DNA of 64,000 nucleotides from Streptomyces durocortorensis (GCF_031760065.1 NZ_CP134500.1:4340001-4404000), one strand, 5' to 3'; positions 33,863 through 43,330 are shown, counted from the first letter of the stretch. Notes: a model not told the origin generated them from the letters alone. Program-made: numbers and translations.

Positions 33863-34699
33863 TCAGGCCTTGCTCACCGGCTCCACCGGCTCCTGGAGCT
33901 CCGTGACCCACAGGTTCCGGTCCGGCGGGCACTCCAGGCTGACCTCACGGGAGTAGCCGACGGAGCGGTAGCCGTTGGCGTCCAGCCAGCGGGCCAGGGT
34001 CTGGACCGTCGGCATCACGTCGTCCATCGCGCCCCGGTGCACGATCGTCGCCGCCTCGAACGGCGGCAGCTCCACCACACGCACCCCGGTGCCGCCGACC
34101 GGGCCCACCGGGGCCGACACCGTCACGCCCGCGTGCACCACCATCGCGCCGCCGCCCTCGGGGGCGTCCTCGTAGCGGGCGACCCCGGGGCCGGTGGGCC
34201 GGACTCCGGCGCCCTCCAGGAGCGGGAAGAGCTCCTCGTACAGCGGGCCGATCACCGGTCCGATGTCCTGCGGCTGATAGCTCGCGGCCGTGCCGGTCAG
34301 CTCGGCCACCCGGACCCCGGGAACGGTCTTGATCACAACGTCGTCGGCAGGCATGCGCCCCTCGCTCTCGATCGACCGGAGCCTCGCCTCGACCCGGGCC
34401 AGCCGCTCCGACGCGGCCGTCACGGCCTCCGCCAGCTCGGCCCGGCGCAGCCGCAGCATCCCGCGCAGCTCCTCCGGGCCGAGCTGCTCGTCCAGGACGG
34501 CCCGCACCTGCTGGAGCGTGAAGCCCAGGTCCTTGAGCGCGATGATCCGGTTGAGCCGGGCGAGCTGTGCCGCGCCGTAGTGGCGGTAGCCCGTGGCGGG
34601 GTCGGTGCGGTCCGGGCGCAGCAGCCCGATGGCGTCGTAGTGGCGCAGCATCCGGGCCGACACCCGCCCGTACCTGGCGAAGTCTCCGATGGTGAACAT
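33863..34699 (-). CDS. MerR-family regulator with GyrI-like effector domain
   Basis: 278 residues from ATG 34699; GTG 34711 is an alternative. The N-terminal winged helix is MFTIGDFARYGRVSARMLRHYDAIGLLRPDRTDPATGYRHYGAAQL. A dimerisation coiled coil (~75-115, LRRAELAEAVTAASERLARVEARLRSIE) and a GyrI/BmrR-like drug-binding domain (PGVRVAELTGTAASYQPQDIGPVIGPLYEELFPLL) follow. The promoter carries a 17 bp palindrome inside a 19 bp spacer, the classical MerR arrangement, so autoregulation is likely. No drug-efflux gene is adjacent, so targets are elsewhere. Confidence 0.9.
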   Translation of the reverse strand: MFTIGDFARYGRVSARMLRHYDAIGLLRPDRTDPATGYRHYGAAQLARLNRIIALKDLGFTLQQVRAVLDEQLGPEELRGMLRLRRAELAEAVTAASERLARVEARLRSIESEGRMPADDVVIKTVPGVRVAELTGTAASYQPQDIGPVIGPLYEELFPLLEGAGVRPTGPGVARYEDAPEGGGAMVVHAGVTVSAPVGPVGGTGVRVVELPPFEAATIVHRGAMDDVMPTVQTLARWLDANGYRSVGYSREVSLECPPDRNLWVTELQEPVEPVSKA

Positions 34700-34709
34700 G
34701 ATGGCTCCC

Positions 34710-34740
34710 ACTGCACGGCTTCACACGGTGTGAAGGTCAA
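34710..34740 (-). promoter_or_regulatory. MerR-type promoter with 19 bp spacer and palindrome
   Basis: On the minus strand TTGACC (34735-34740) and TGCAGT (34710-34715) are 19 bp apart. The spacer contains the perfect inverted repeat CTTCACA-CGG-TGTGAAG (34719-34735). The ATG at 34699 is about 10 bases past the -10, so the message would be leaderless or nearly so. Confidence 0.6.
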
Positions 34741-34788
34741 GCGCCGCCGGGTCCTCGTGATGGCTCGCGCACGGGACCGTACACAGGC

Positions 34789-34830
34789 AGGAGCCCCGTT
34801 CCTCCGCCGAAGCGGGGGAGCGGGGCTCCT
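34789..34830 (-). terminator. Terminator hairpin of the cold-shock gene
   Basis: AGGAGCCCCG (34789-34798) pairs with CGGGGCTCCT (34821-34830), with an inner CTCC...GGAG extension. It lies 43 bases beyond the cold-shock stop codon. Confidence 0.75.
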
Positions 34831-34872
34831 TGGGTACTGCTATGTGCGGCCGCGATCGGCCGACCCGGGCAA

Positions 34873-35076
34873 CTAGGCCGGGGTGACGTTCTCAGCCTGC
34901 GGACCCTTGGGCCCCTGAGTGACGTCGAAGTTCACGACCTGGTTCTCCTCAAGGGAGCGGAACCCGGACGCGTTGATCGCGGAGTAGTGAACGAAGACAT
35001 CCGGGCCGCCGCCGTCCTGGGCGATGAAGCCGAAGCCCTTTTCAGCGTTGAACCACTTGACGGTTCCGGTAGCCAT
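34873..35076 (-). CDS. Cold-shock domain protein (CspA family)
   Basis: 67 residues from ATG 35076 with GGAGGGCTT before it. RNP1 (KGFGFIAQ) and RNP2 (VFVHYSAI) are intact, and the opening [17 protein letters not shown] and ending [12 protein letters not shown] are standard. It binds single-stranded RNA/DNA as a chaperone at low temperature. A 5' leader of moderate GC (35077-35215), unlike the surrounding DNA, precedes it, as is usual for csp mRNAs. Confidence 0.95.
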   Translation of the reverse strand: MATGTVKWFNAEKGFGFIAQDGGGPDVFVHYSAINASGFRSLEENQVVNFDVTQGPKGPQAENVTPA

Positions 35077-36287
<1,211 letters not shown>

Positions 36288-36334
36288 CGCGCGAATTCCC
36301 TTTCCCTCTTACGGAATTCTGCTGAACTCCAGGG

Positions 36335-36373
36335 CGGAACAACACAGCGGAACAACGCGGCGGAACAACACAA
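36335..36373. repeat. Three tandem 13 bp repeats
   Basis: CGGAACAACACAG, CGGAACAACGCGG and CGGAACAACACAA follow one another without gap in the 247 bp between mqnA and the kinase gene. The surrounding sequence is AT-richer than average and also contains two GAATTC sites. Possible regulator-binding iterons. Confidence 0.65.
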
Positions 36374-36534
36374 TCGCGCCTTTCCCCGTGGCGAAAACAT
36401 CCCCTCCTGCCCCGAGAAGGGGGAATGGTCCGACCGTTTCCCGGTGACCGCGCCGGTGGCGCCCCCTAGGCTTCGGTCCGAGTCCGGACCGAACACAGGG
36501 TTCAGCCGTCCACAGGGTTCACAGGGGAGTCCAT

Positions 36535-38457
36535 ATGCAGCCGCTGGAAGCGGGCGAACCGCACACCATCGGTGCCTACCGGCTGCTCGGCAGGCTCGGC
36601 GCGGGCGGTATGGGCCGGGTGTATCTCGGACGCAGCGCCGGAGGCCGTACGGTCGCGGTCAAGGTCGTCCACCCCCACTTCGCCCTCGACGAGCAGTTCC
36701 GCGCCCGGTTCCGGCGCGAGGTGGAGTCCGCCCGTCGCATCGGTGCCCAGTGGACGGCCCCGGTCCTGGACGCCGACCCGGACGCGCCGGTGCCGTGGGT
36801 GGCGACCGGCTACGTGGCCGGGCCGCCCCTCTCCCAGGCGATCACCGAGCACGGCCCGCTGCCCGAGCACGCGGTACGCACCCTGGGGGCGGGTCTCGCC
36901 GAGGCGCTCGCGGCCGTCCACGGGCAGGGCATCGTCCACCGCGACGTGAAGCCGTCCAACGTGCTTCTGGCCCTCGACGGCCCCCGCCTCATCGACTTCG
37001 GCATCGCCCGGGCGCTCGGCGCGACCGTCTCGCTCACCTCCACCGGGGTCTCCGTCGGCTCGCCCGGCTACATGGCACCCGAGCAGATCCGGGGCCGGGA
37101 CGTCTCGGGCGCCGCGGACGTCTTCTCGCTGGGCGCGGTCCTCGTGTACGCGGCGACGGGCGAGGCCCCCTTCCCGGGCGACTCCTCCGCCGTACTCCTC
37201 TACAAGGTGGTCCACGAGGAACCCGAGCTGGGCGACCTGGAGGGAGAACTGCGCGAGGTGGTCGCGGGCTGTCTGGCCAAGGACCCGGACGCCCGTCCCG
37301 CCCCGGCCGACCTCGCCCGGACGCTCGCTCCCGGCGGTGCGGCTGCGATGGTCGCGGGCGGCTGGCTCCCGGGCCGGCTGGTGCGCGAGGTCAGCCGGTC
37401 CGCGGTGGCGCTGCTCGACCTGGAACCGCAGGACGCGCCCGTGCAGTCGGGCCCGGTGCCGTTCAGCAGCGCATCGCTGGGAGCGGGAGCCGGAGGGGGA
37501 GAAAGAGCGGGCGCAGGGGCGGCGGCAGGGGTGCCCGCCCCGGACCGGGGCGGCCTGGACGGCGCGGACGGCGGGGACAGCAACGGGGGTCGTCCCGGCG
37601 GCCTCGGGGCATTCGGGCCGCCCGGCCCGCCCCCGCAGGACGCCCCCTTCGGCACACCGCCCGGCACGGGCGGGCCGGACCGGGCGACCGCACCAGGCCG
37701 TGACCCCGGCCGCAACGCCTCCGGTACCCCCGGCCCGGGCGCCCCAGGCACGGGTCCGCTTCCCGGGCAGCGCAACGGAGACCCCCGCTTCTCCATGAGC
37801 GTCAGCGCCGAGAACCGGCGGACTCCGGGCGAGCGCCGCAGCCGCCGGGTGAGCTGCACGGTCGCCCTGGCCGTGGCGGGCGCGCTCGCCGTCGTCACCC
37901 TCGGCACGGGCCTGCTCGACGGCCTCTTCCCGGGTGGCGGCGCCGACCGGGGCGAGGGCAACGACGCCGCGGCCACCCCGCCGTCCGCCACCGCCTCCGG
38001 CTCGCCCTCCGCGCCCGCGTCGGCGGAACCGTCCCCCTCCGGGTCGGGCGACCCCACCGACGCGGGCGACGCCCCGGTGAGCGCGTTGCCGAAGGCGTAC
38101 ATCGGCACCTGGGAGGGTCCGCTCACCGAGAAGACGAGCGGACAGCCCCACGGCACCCTCACCGCGGTCTTCACCGAGGGCAAGAAGGGCGCCCAGGTCG
38201 TGCGGATGTCCAACACCGTCTCCCAGCTCGGCATCACGGTCACCTGCAACAGCGTCGGCACCCTCACCTCCGGCACCGCCGATGAGCTGAACGTCCGCGA
38301 ACGCACCGACCCGGACCGCCCCAGCACCCCGGGACTCTGCACCACCACCGAGGCGGACCTGGTCTTCCGCCTCACCGACGACGACACGCTGGAGTACCGC
38401 TCGAAGGAACGCGCCGCGGGTCTTCCGTACGGGAAGCTCACCCGGTCCGGCGGCTGA
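36535..38457 (+). CDS. Membrane Ser/Thr protein kinase
   Basis: 640 residues from ATG 36535. Kinase domain ~12-265: LGAGGMGRV loop, Lys43 in VAVKVV, HRDVKPSN with catalytic Asp137, DFG at 154-156, GSPGYMAPEQ. A long Pro/Gly/Ala-rich juxtamembrane region (~320-435) precedes one membrane helix (~440-460, CTVALAVAGALAVVTLGTGLL). An extracellular ~150-residue domain follows (YIGTWEGPLTEKTSGQPHGTLTAVFTEGKKGAQVVRMSNTV...). That domain is not PASTA and looks lipocalin- or YbbR-like in strand pattern; I do not assign it. The ligand is unknown. Confidence 0.9.
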   Translation: MQPLEAGEPHTIGAYRLLGRLGAGGMGRVYLGRSAGGRTVAVKVVHPHFALDEQFRARFRREVESARRIGAQWTAPVLDADPDAPVPWVATGYVAGPPLSQAITEHGPLPEHAVRTLGAGLAEALAAVHGQGIVHRDVKPSNVLLALDGPRLIDFGIARALGATVSLTSTGVSVGSPGYMAPEQIRGRDVSGAADVFSLGAVLVYAATGEAPFPGDSSAVLLYKVVHEEPELGDLEGELREVVAGCLAKDPDARPAPADLARTLAPGGAAAMVAGGWLPGRLVREVSRSAVALLDLEPQDAPVQSGPVPFSSASLGAGAGGGERAGAGAAAGVPAPDRGGLDGADGGDSNGGRPGGLGAFGPPGPPPQDAPFGTPPGTGGPDRATAPGRDPGRNASGTPGPGAPGTGPLPGQRNGDPRFSMSVSAENRRTPGERRSRRVSCTVALAVAGALAVVTLGTGLLDGLFPGGGADRGEGNDAAATPPSATASGSPSAPASAEPSPSGSGDPTDAGDAPVSALPKAYIGTWEGPLTEKTSGQPHGTLTAVFTEGKKGAQVVRMSNTVSQLGITVTCNSVGTLTSGTADELNVRERTDPDRPSTPGLCTTTEADLVFRLTDDDTLEYRSKERAAGLPYGKLTRSGG

Positions 38458-38528
38458 CGGCGCAAGGGGCTGGCGTACGCTGGATCGGTCCGTGGATCCT
38501 CAAAAAACCGCCGAAAGGTGACAGCCCG

Positions 38529-39728
38529 GTGACCGAGAAGGCCGACCTTCAGCCCGTCCTCGACCGAGCCGCCGAGGGCGGTCGGATCACCCCGGAGGAG
38601 GCGCTCGACCTCTACCGGTCCGCGCCGCTGCACGCGCTGGGTGCTGCCGCCGACGCCGTACGCCGCCGCCGCTACGCCGGTACGGAACACATCGCGACGT
38701 ACATCATCGAGCGCAACATCAACTACACCAACGTGTGCGTGACGGCCTGCAAGTTCTGCGCCTTCTACGCCCCGCCCAAGGCCACCGACAAGGGCTGGAC
38801 CCGCGATCTCGACGACATCCTGCGCCGCTGCGCGGAGACCGTGGAGCTGGGCGGCACCCAGATCATGTTCCAGGGCGGCCACCACCCGGACTACGGCGTC
38901 GAGTACTACGAGGAGCACTTCTCCGCGATCAAGAAGGCGTTCCCGCAGCTGGTCATCCACTCCCTCGGCGCCTCCGAGATCGAGCACATGGCACGGATCT
39001 CCAAGGTCTCCGCCGAGGAGGCCATCAGCCGTATCCACGCCGCCGGGCTCGACTCCTTCGCCGGTGCGGGCGCGGAGCTGCTGCCCGCCCGGCCGCGTAC
39101 CGCCATCGCCCCCCTCAAGGAGTCCGGCGAGCGGTGGCTGGAGATCATGGAGATCGCGCACGGCCTGGGTGTGGAGTCCACCTCCACCATGCTGATGGGC
39201 ACCGGCGAGACCAACGCCGAGCGCATCGAGCACCTGCGGATGATCCGGGACGTGCAGGACCGTACGGGCGGCTTCCGCGCCTTCATCCCGTACACCTACC
39301 AGCCGGAGAACAACAAGCTGAAGGGACAGACGCAGGCCACGCTCTTCGAGTACCTGCGGATGATCGCCATCGCCCGGCTCTTCCTCGACAACGTCGCCCA
39401 CATCCAGGGCTCCTGGCTGACCACCGGCAAGGAGGCCGGCCAGCTGTCGCTGCACTACGGCGCGGACGACCTCGGTTCGATCATGCTGGAGGAGAACGTC
39501 GTCTCCTCGGCCGGGGCCAAGCACCGCTCCAACCGGCTGGAGATCATCGACCTGATCCGCAAAGCGGACCGGGTCCCGGCCCAGCGCGCCACGACGTACG
39601 AGCACCTCGTCGTGCACGACGACCCGGCGATGGACCCGGTCGACGAGCGCGTGGTCTCGCACATCTCGTCCACCGCGATCGAGGGCGGCACGGCCCACCC
39701 GGAGCTGAAGCTCCTCAACGCCAACTGA
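38529..39728 (+). CDS. mqnC: Cyclic dehypoxanthinyl futalosine synthase (radical SAM)
   Basis: 399 residues from GTG 38529 with AAAGGTG upstream. The radical-SAM cluster ligands Cys70, Cys74 and Cys77 lie in NVCVTACKFCAFY. FQGGHHPDYGVEYYEEHF, GTGETNAERIEHLRMIRDVQD and YGADDLGSIMLEENVVSSAGA are typical of MqnC. It cyclises dehypoxanthine futalosine by a radical mechanism. A small amidohydrolase-like gene starts seven bases after its stop. Confidence 0.95.
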   Translation: MTEKADLQPVLDRAAEGGRITPEEALDLYRSAPLHALGAAADAVRRRRYAGTEHIATYIIERNINYTNVCVTACKFCAFYAPPKATDKGWTRDLDDILRRCAETVELGGTQIMFQGGHHPDYGVEYYEEHFSAIKKAFPQLVIHSLGASEIEHMARISKVSAEEAISRIHAAGLDSFAGAGAELLPARPRTAIAPLKESGERWLEIMEIAHGLGVESTSTMLMGTGETNAERIEHLRMIRDVQDRTGGFRAFIPYTYQPENNKLKGQTQATLFEYLRMIAIARLFLDNVAHIQGSWLTTGKEAGQLSLHYGADDLGSIMLEENVVSSAGAKHRSNRLEIIDLIRKADRVPAQRATTYEHLVVHDDPAMDPVDERVVSHISSTAIEGGTAHPELKLLNAN

Positions 39729-39735
39729 CGCCCCT

Positions 39736-40401
39736 GTGCTGACGATTCACGCCGCGCAGCTGGTCCTGCCGGTCGGCGCGGTGCCAGTTGGGGACGGTGC
39801 CGGTGGCGCCGTGGCGGTGGACGGCGACCGGATCGCCGCCGTCGGTCCGTACGAGGAGGTCTCCGCCGCGTACCCGGCGGCCAGGGTCCGCCGCTGGCCC
39901 GGCCTCCTCACGCCCGGCCTCCGCCAGGACCACGCCCGGGAGCTGCTCACCCGCTGCTACCACCCGGACCCGCGCGAGGCCGACGAGCTGGGTGAACTTC
40001 CGCTGTGGGGCGAGGAGTTCGAGCGGATCGCGGCGGCGATGGACGCACCCCGGCGGGCGGGCAGCGTCCGGCGCGGGCTCCAGCGGATGCTGCGGCACGG
40101 GACCACCCATGTGGTGGGCCCGTTCGGCGCGGACGAGCCCGCGCTGCGGACGGCCGTCTCCCGGGCGGGGCTGATCCAGGTGAGTCCCCCGTACCCGCCG
40201 GAGGCCCCGGGCCCCGCGGACCTGGACCCCTTCGCGGCGGGCGGCGACCTCGCCTCCACCGTGCACGGCCCGCTGACCGTCGGCGGCCGCGCGGACCTCG
40301 CCGTGTTCGACGTGCCCGACGAGGCGGCGCTGCGCGCGGGCGGGGCCGGGCGCTGCGTGGCGACGGTGCTCGCGGGCCGGCTGGTGCACCGCGCCCGCTG
40401 A
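39736..40401 (+). CDS. Amidohydrolase-like protein lacking metal ligands
   Basis: 221 residues from GTG 39736, seven bases after mqnC, so probably co-transcribed. The N-terminal (LTIHAAQLVLPVGAVPV...VAVDGDRIAAVGPYEEV) and C-terminal (GRADLAVFDVPDEAAL...VATVLAGRLVHRAR) composite beta-sandwich of amidohydrolases is present. The hallmark PGxxxxHxH is replaced by PGLLTPGLRQDHAREL, and the protein is about half the usual ~400 residues. LQRMLRHGTTHVV remains from the barrel. MqnX, the aminodeoxyfutalosine deaminase, belongs to this superfamily. This protein could be a decayed or repurposed relative; catalysis by the usual mechanism is unlikely. Confidence 0.75.
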   Translation: MLTIHAAQLVLPVGAVPVGDGAGGAVAVDGDRIAAVGPYEEVSAAYPAARVRRWPGLLTPGLRQDHARELLTRCYHPDPREADELGELPLWGEEFERIAAAMDAPRRAGSVRRGLQRMLRHGTTHVVGPFGADEPALRTAVSRAGLIQVSPPYPPEAPGPADLDPFAAGGDLASTVHGPLTVGGRADLAVFDVPDEAALRAGGAGRCVATVLAGRLVHRAR

Positions 40402-40430
40402 GGCCGGCTCCGCATCCTCCGTGGAGGAGG

Positions 40431-41555
40431 TCAGGGCACCTTCGGGCCTCCCAGATAGCGCCCCTTCGCGTCGTACGGCCAGGCGTTGGCGACGCAGCCC
40501 TTCAGCCCCTTGATCTGCTGCATCATCGCGGGCGCGGGGCGGCCCTTGCCGGGACAGGTCTCGTGGCCGCGCCCCAGCCAGTGGCCCACTTCGTGGTTGA
40601 TGATCAGTGCCCGGTACTCGGAGACGGGCCCGTCGAACTGCGGTGAACCGAGCAGCCAGCGCTTCAGGTTGACCATCACCTTCTCGCCGCCCCGGCAGTT
40701 GACCTCGCCACGGGTGTCCAGGCCGAACTGGCCGCACAGCCGGTCCGTGGTCGCCGGAGTCGCGATCCGGATCACCAGCCCCGCCGACCCGTCGGCGACC
40801 TGGCGGAACGAGCGCTCGCCGCCCTGGTTCCAGCCGCGCGGGTCGGCCAGGACGGCGGCGACGTCCTCGGCTGCCCGGTCGGGGTCGACGCCGATGCCGT
40901 CCTCCACCTCAACCCGGTACGCGCTGCCCTTGCCGGACGCCGTGACCCCCGCGCGGGCGACGGTGAACGTGCCGGGCCCCGAGGCGGGGACGTCCCCTGG
41001 CGCCGGCCCGTCGGCCGCGGGTTCATCCGCTGCGGGTTCATCGTCCGCGGGCTCCTCCGCGGTGGGCGAGGGCGACGGGGGCGTGGGCTTCGGCCGTACG
41101 GGCTCCGCCGTGTCGTCCGGTCCGCCGGGCGCAGCCGTAGGGGTCCCGGCGGGGCCCGCCGCCTCCGCCGGGTCGCCCGCGCCCTGCCAGGGGCGGCCGA
41201 CGAGGAGCGCCGCGCCCGCCACGACCGCGAGCGCCAGCACGGCGAGACCGGTCACCCGGCGCCGGTTCCGCCGCCTGCGCCGGACCAGCGACCGGGAGCG
41301 TGACCGGGACGGAGACCGTTCCTGTGACCGTTTCTGCGACCGCGCCTGCGATCGGGACTGTGATCGGGAACGCGACCGGGACCGCGACCGTGACCGGGAC
41401 CCTTCCTGTGACCGTTCCTGCGATCGGGCGTGGCCCGTCGGCCGCGTGCGGCCGTGCGCGGGTCCGGGAGCCGGGTCCGGCGGCACGAGGAAGGTGTCCG
41501 CTTCGCGGCCCCCGTACGCGGGCGGCAGGGTGCCCGTGGTGCGGCGGCGCGTCAC
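40431..41555 (-). CDS. Membrane-anchored DUF3152-type metzincin-like protein with Arg/Ser repeat
   Basis: 374 residues from GTG 41555, overlapping the previous gene's stop by GTGA. Residues 44-89 are an Arg-Ser alternating tract (RSQERSQEGSRSRSRSR...). It is followed by RRRRRNRRR (92-100), one membrane helix (101-120) and a Pro/Asp/Glu-rich linker. The C-terminal domain has HEVGHWLGRGH at 321-331, a metzincin-like HExxHxxGxxH zinc site, flanked by Cys pairs. The topology places the RS tract in the cytoplasm and the putative protease outside. It is the third gene of an ECF-sigma operon. Confidence 0.85.
   Translation of the reverse strand: MTRRRTTGTLPPAYGGREADTFLVPPDPAPGPAHGRTRPTGHARSQERSQEGSRSRSRSRSRSRSQSRSQARSQKRSQERSPSRSRSRSLVRRRRRNRRRVTGLAVLALAVVAGAALLVGRPWQGAGDPAEAAGPAGTPTAAPGGPDDTAEPVRPKPTPPSPSPTAEEPADDEPAADEPAADGPAPGDVPASGPGTFTVARAGVTASGKGSAYRVEVEDGIGVDPDRAAEDVAAVLADPRGWNQGGERSFRQVADGSAGLVIRIATPATTDRLCGQFGLDTRGEVNCRGGEKVMVNLKRWLLGSPQFDGPVSEYRALIINHEVGHWLGRGHETCPGKGRPAPAMMQQIKGLKGCVANAWPYDAKGRYLGGPKVP
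41289..41426 (-). repeat. DNA encoding an Arg/Ser dipeptide repeat
   Basis: Imperfect 6-12 bp repeats of the type GACCGGGACCGTGACCG (plus strand) encode the RS tract of the DUF3152-type protein. The codon mix for Arg and Ser varies, so it is not a simple recent slippage product. Confidence 0.7.
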
Positions 41556-42472
41556 GAGGCGCCCCCGCTCCGCGGCACCGGGTCGGTGTCGGCGTACGCG
41601 ACCAGCTCCCGGAACCGCGGGCTCTCCGCCACCCGGATCAGGTCCCCGGTGGTGAGGGGCGTGCCACTCGACCCGGACGGCGCGGGGGAGACGGACAGTG
41701 CCACCGTGCTGCGGCCGACCTGGTAGCGGAGGGAGACCACCGTTCCCGTCCGCCCCTCGGCGGGCTGCCGGAACACCTGGGCGGGCGTGCCGTCGGCCAG
41801 GATGACCTTGCCGCAGGTCAGCCCCTTGTCCGGGAGGTCCCGGCAGGTCGGCGCCGCGCTCCCCGCAACCGGGTGCACCGACAGGCGGACGGAGTGCACG
41901 ACGCCGCCGCGCCGCCCCTGGTAGTTCTGCGCGCCGTCGCCGACGGGGCGGACGGTCCCGATCGACGAGGGCAGCAGGGCGTCCAGCGCCCCGGCCGCAC
42001 GCCGCCGGAACTCCTCCAGGCGCTGGGCCTCCTCGGGGGTGAGGGGCGGCGGGGCGGCGCGGGACGGGGTCGCGGCGGACGGAGTCGTCGGCCCGTCCGC
42101 GGAGTGCGTCGGCACAGGGGTGGACGTGGGGGGCGTCATGTCGGGGCGGGGCTCCGTCTGTTGGGGTGAGGGGCTGGGCGCGGGCAGGGAGAGGGACGGT
42201 CCGGCGGGAGTGGCGGGTACGGTGTCCGGCCGCGACAGCAGCCAGGGGCCCAGCACGGAGAGGCCCAGCGTCAGGGCGGTGACCGCGACGAACGTGCCCG
42301 CGACCGCGGCCGCCCGGTTCCTGGCCCGCCGCCGGTGGCCCTCCCGTACGGCCTCGGGGACCAGGTCGGGCAGGGGGGACAGGGTGTCGGCGGTGCGGTG
42401 CAGGGCGTCCCGGAGGAGCTGTTCGTCGTGCGCGGAGGACGGCGGGCGCTGCTCGTACGGTTCGGGTTTCAC
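41552..42472 (-). CDS. Single-pass membrane protein in ECF-sigma operon, possible anti-sigma-like regulator
   Basis: 306 residues from ATG 42472, nine bases after the sigma gene's stop. The ~55-residue cytoplasmic N-terminus (DEQLLRDALHRTADTLSPLPDLVPEAVREGHRRRARNR) precedes a membrane helix (~56-78). A Pro/Ser/Thr-rich stalk and an exported domain with one Cys pair (TCRDLPDKGLTCG) follow. Position and topology suggest a regulator of the sigma factor, but no zinc anti-sigma motif (HxxxCxxC) is present. Confidence 0.75.
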   Translation of the reverse strand: MKPEPYEQRPPSSAHDEQLLRDALHRTADTLSPLPDLVPEAVREGHRRRARNRAAAVAGTFVAVTALTLGLSVLGPWLLSRPDTVPATPAGPSLSLPAPSPSPQQTEPRPDMTPPTSTPVPTHSADGPTTPSAATPSRAAPPPLTPEEAQRLEEFRRRAAGALDALLPSSIGTVRPVGDGAQNYQGRRGGVVHSVRLSVHPVAGSAAPTCRDLPDKGLTCGKVILADGTPAQVFRQPAEGRTGTVVSLRYQVGRSTVALSVSPAPSGSSGTPLTTGDLIRVAESPRFRELVAYADTDPVPRSGGAS

Positions 42473-42481
42473 GACCGGCCC

Positions 42482-43015
42482 TCAGCTTCCTGTGGTGTAG
42501 AGCTGGACGTCGCCCATCCGGGCGCGCAGTCGGACGAGCGAACGCGAGCACTGGCTCTTCACCGTGGACTCACTGCACCGCAGCAGCGTGGCGACGGTCT
42601 CCACGCTCAGGTCGTCCCAGTACCGCAGGACGACCATCGCCCGTGCGCGGGGCGGGAGTTCGGCGAGCAGGGCGAGCAGCGTCACCCGGAGGTCCGCGCC
42701 CGGAGCCGGGTTGGGCTGCGGGCGGGGCGCGTTGCGGTTGTGGGCGAGGAGATCCCGTACGGAGCGGCGTCGTTCGGCCACGAAGGTGCGGACGAGGACG
42801 GTCTTGGCGTAGGCGTCGAGGTTGTCCGCCCGGCTCGCCCGGCGCCAGTGCTGGAAGAGCTTGGCGAGCGTGGTCTGCGTCAGGTCCTGGGCGCCCTCGA
42901 CATCCCCGCACAGCAGGTAGGCCGTCCGGTACAGCCGTCGTTGCCCGTTCCGTGCGTACGCCTCGAACGCGGCACTGTCGCCGTCCGCCACGGCGGGCTC
43001 CGACCCTGCCGGCAT
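42482..43015 (-). CDS. ECF RNA polymerase sigma factor, SigE-family (actinobacterial)
   Basis: 177 residues from ATG 43015 with GAGGGCGG before it. Region 2 is FEAYARNGQRRLYRTAYLLCGDVEGAQDLTQTTLAKLFQHW. Region 4 is LPPRARAMVVLRYWDDLSVETVATLLRCSESTVKSQCSRSLVRLR. The pattern fits the 'SigE family sigma-70' group (ECF41/42-unlike, ~170 residues) common in streptomycetes. It heads an operon with a membrane protein and a metzincin-like exported protein. Confidence 0.92.
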   Translation of the reverse strand: MPAGSEPAVADGDSAAFEAYARNGQRRLYRTAYLLCGDVEGAQDLTQTTLAKLFQHWRRASRADNLDAYAKTVLVRTFVAERRRSVRDLLAHNRNAPRPQPNPAPGADLRVTLLALLAELPPRARAMVVLRYWDDLSVETVATLLRCSESTVKSQCSRSLVRLRARMGDVQLYTTGS

Positions 43016-43176
43016 CCGCCCTCCCCTCTCCTTCTCCTGCGTTTCCGCTCTCCCACCCCTTACAGAGCGGGCATGTGCCGAAAAGGTTGAAGAGTAGTGA
43101 AGATCAGTTCGAGAGATGTGCGGACCGGCTCAGCGCACCGGTCACGCGCCGGTCACGCATCGATCACGCACCGGTC

Positions 43177-43322
43177 ATGCACCGGTTCGCCGCAGCACTC
43201 GGAGCCCTGCTGGTGGCGACGGCCTGCGGTGGGGGCGTACGGCCTGCGGTGCGGGCGCGCTGAACACCCCGTACGACGTCACCGAGACCGCTCCCACTGA
43301 TCCGTACGGCGGGGCTGCTTGA
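43177..43322 (+). pseudogene. Small lipoprotein gene frameshifted by a 20 bp tandem duplication
   Basis: ATG 43177 begins MHRFAAALGALLVATACGGG, a short lipoprotein signal with lipobox ATAC, but the frame ends at 43261-43263 after 28 residues. The 13-mer ACGGCCTGCGGTG occurs at 43219 and again at 43239. Removing one 20 bp unit restores a continuous frame through ...[24 protein letters not shown] to the stop at 43320-43322. It is therefore best read as a ~41-residue lipoprotein gene inactivated by duplication, unless a different start is used. It ends eight bases before menG. Confidence 0.5.
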
Positions 43323-43330
43323 ATGGAAGG

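Noticed and set aside
36335..36373. CRISPR-like repeat array
   Set aside because: The 13 bp units are contiguous with no spacers and there are no cas genes.
37200..39698. Long minus-strand ORF opposite the kinase and mqnC
   Set aside because: Shadow frame of high-GC coding sequence: the plus-strand genes have clear domains and this frame has none. The same holds for long ORFs opposite the propeller kinase (22104-23075) and nuoG/nuoH (57134-59617).
41289..41426. RS-repeat region as a non-coding tandem repeat or assembly error
   Set aside because: Codons vary while the Arg/Ser pattern is kept, and the frame continues cleanly into the membrane helix and catalytic domain.
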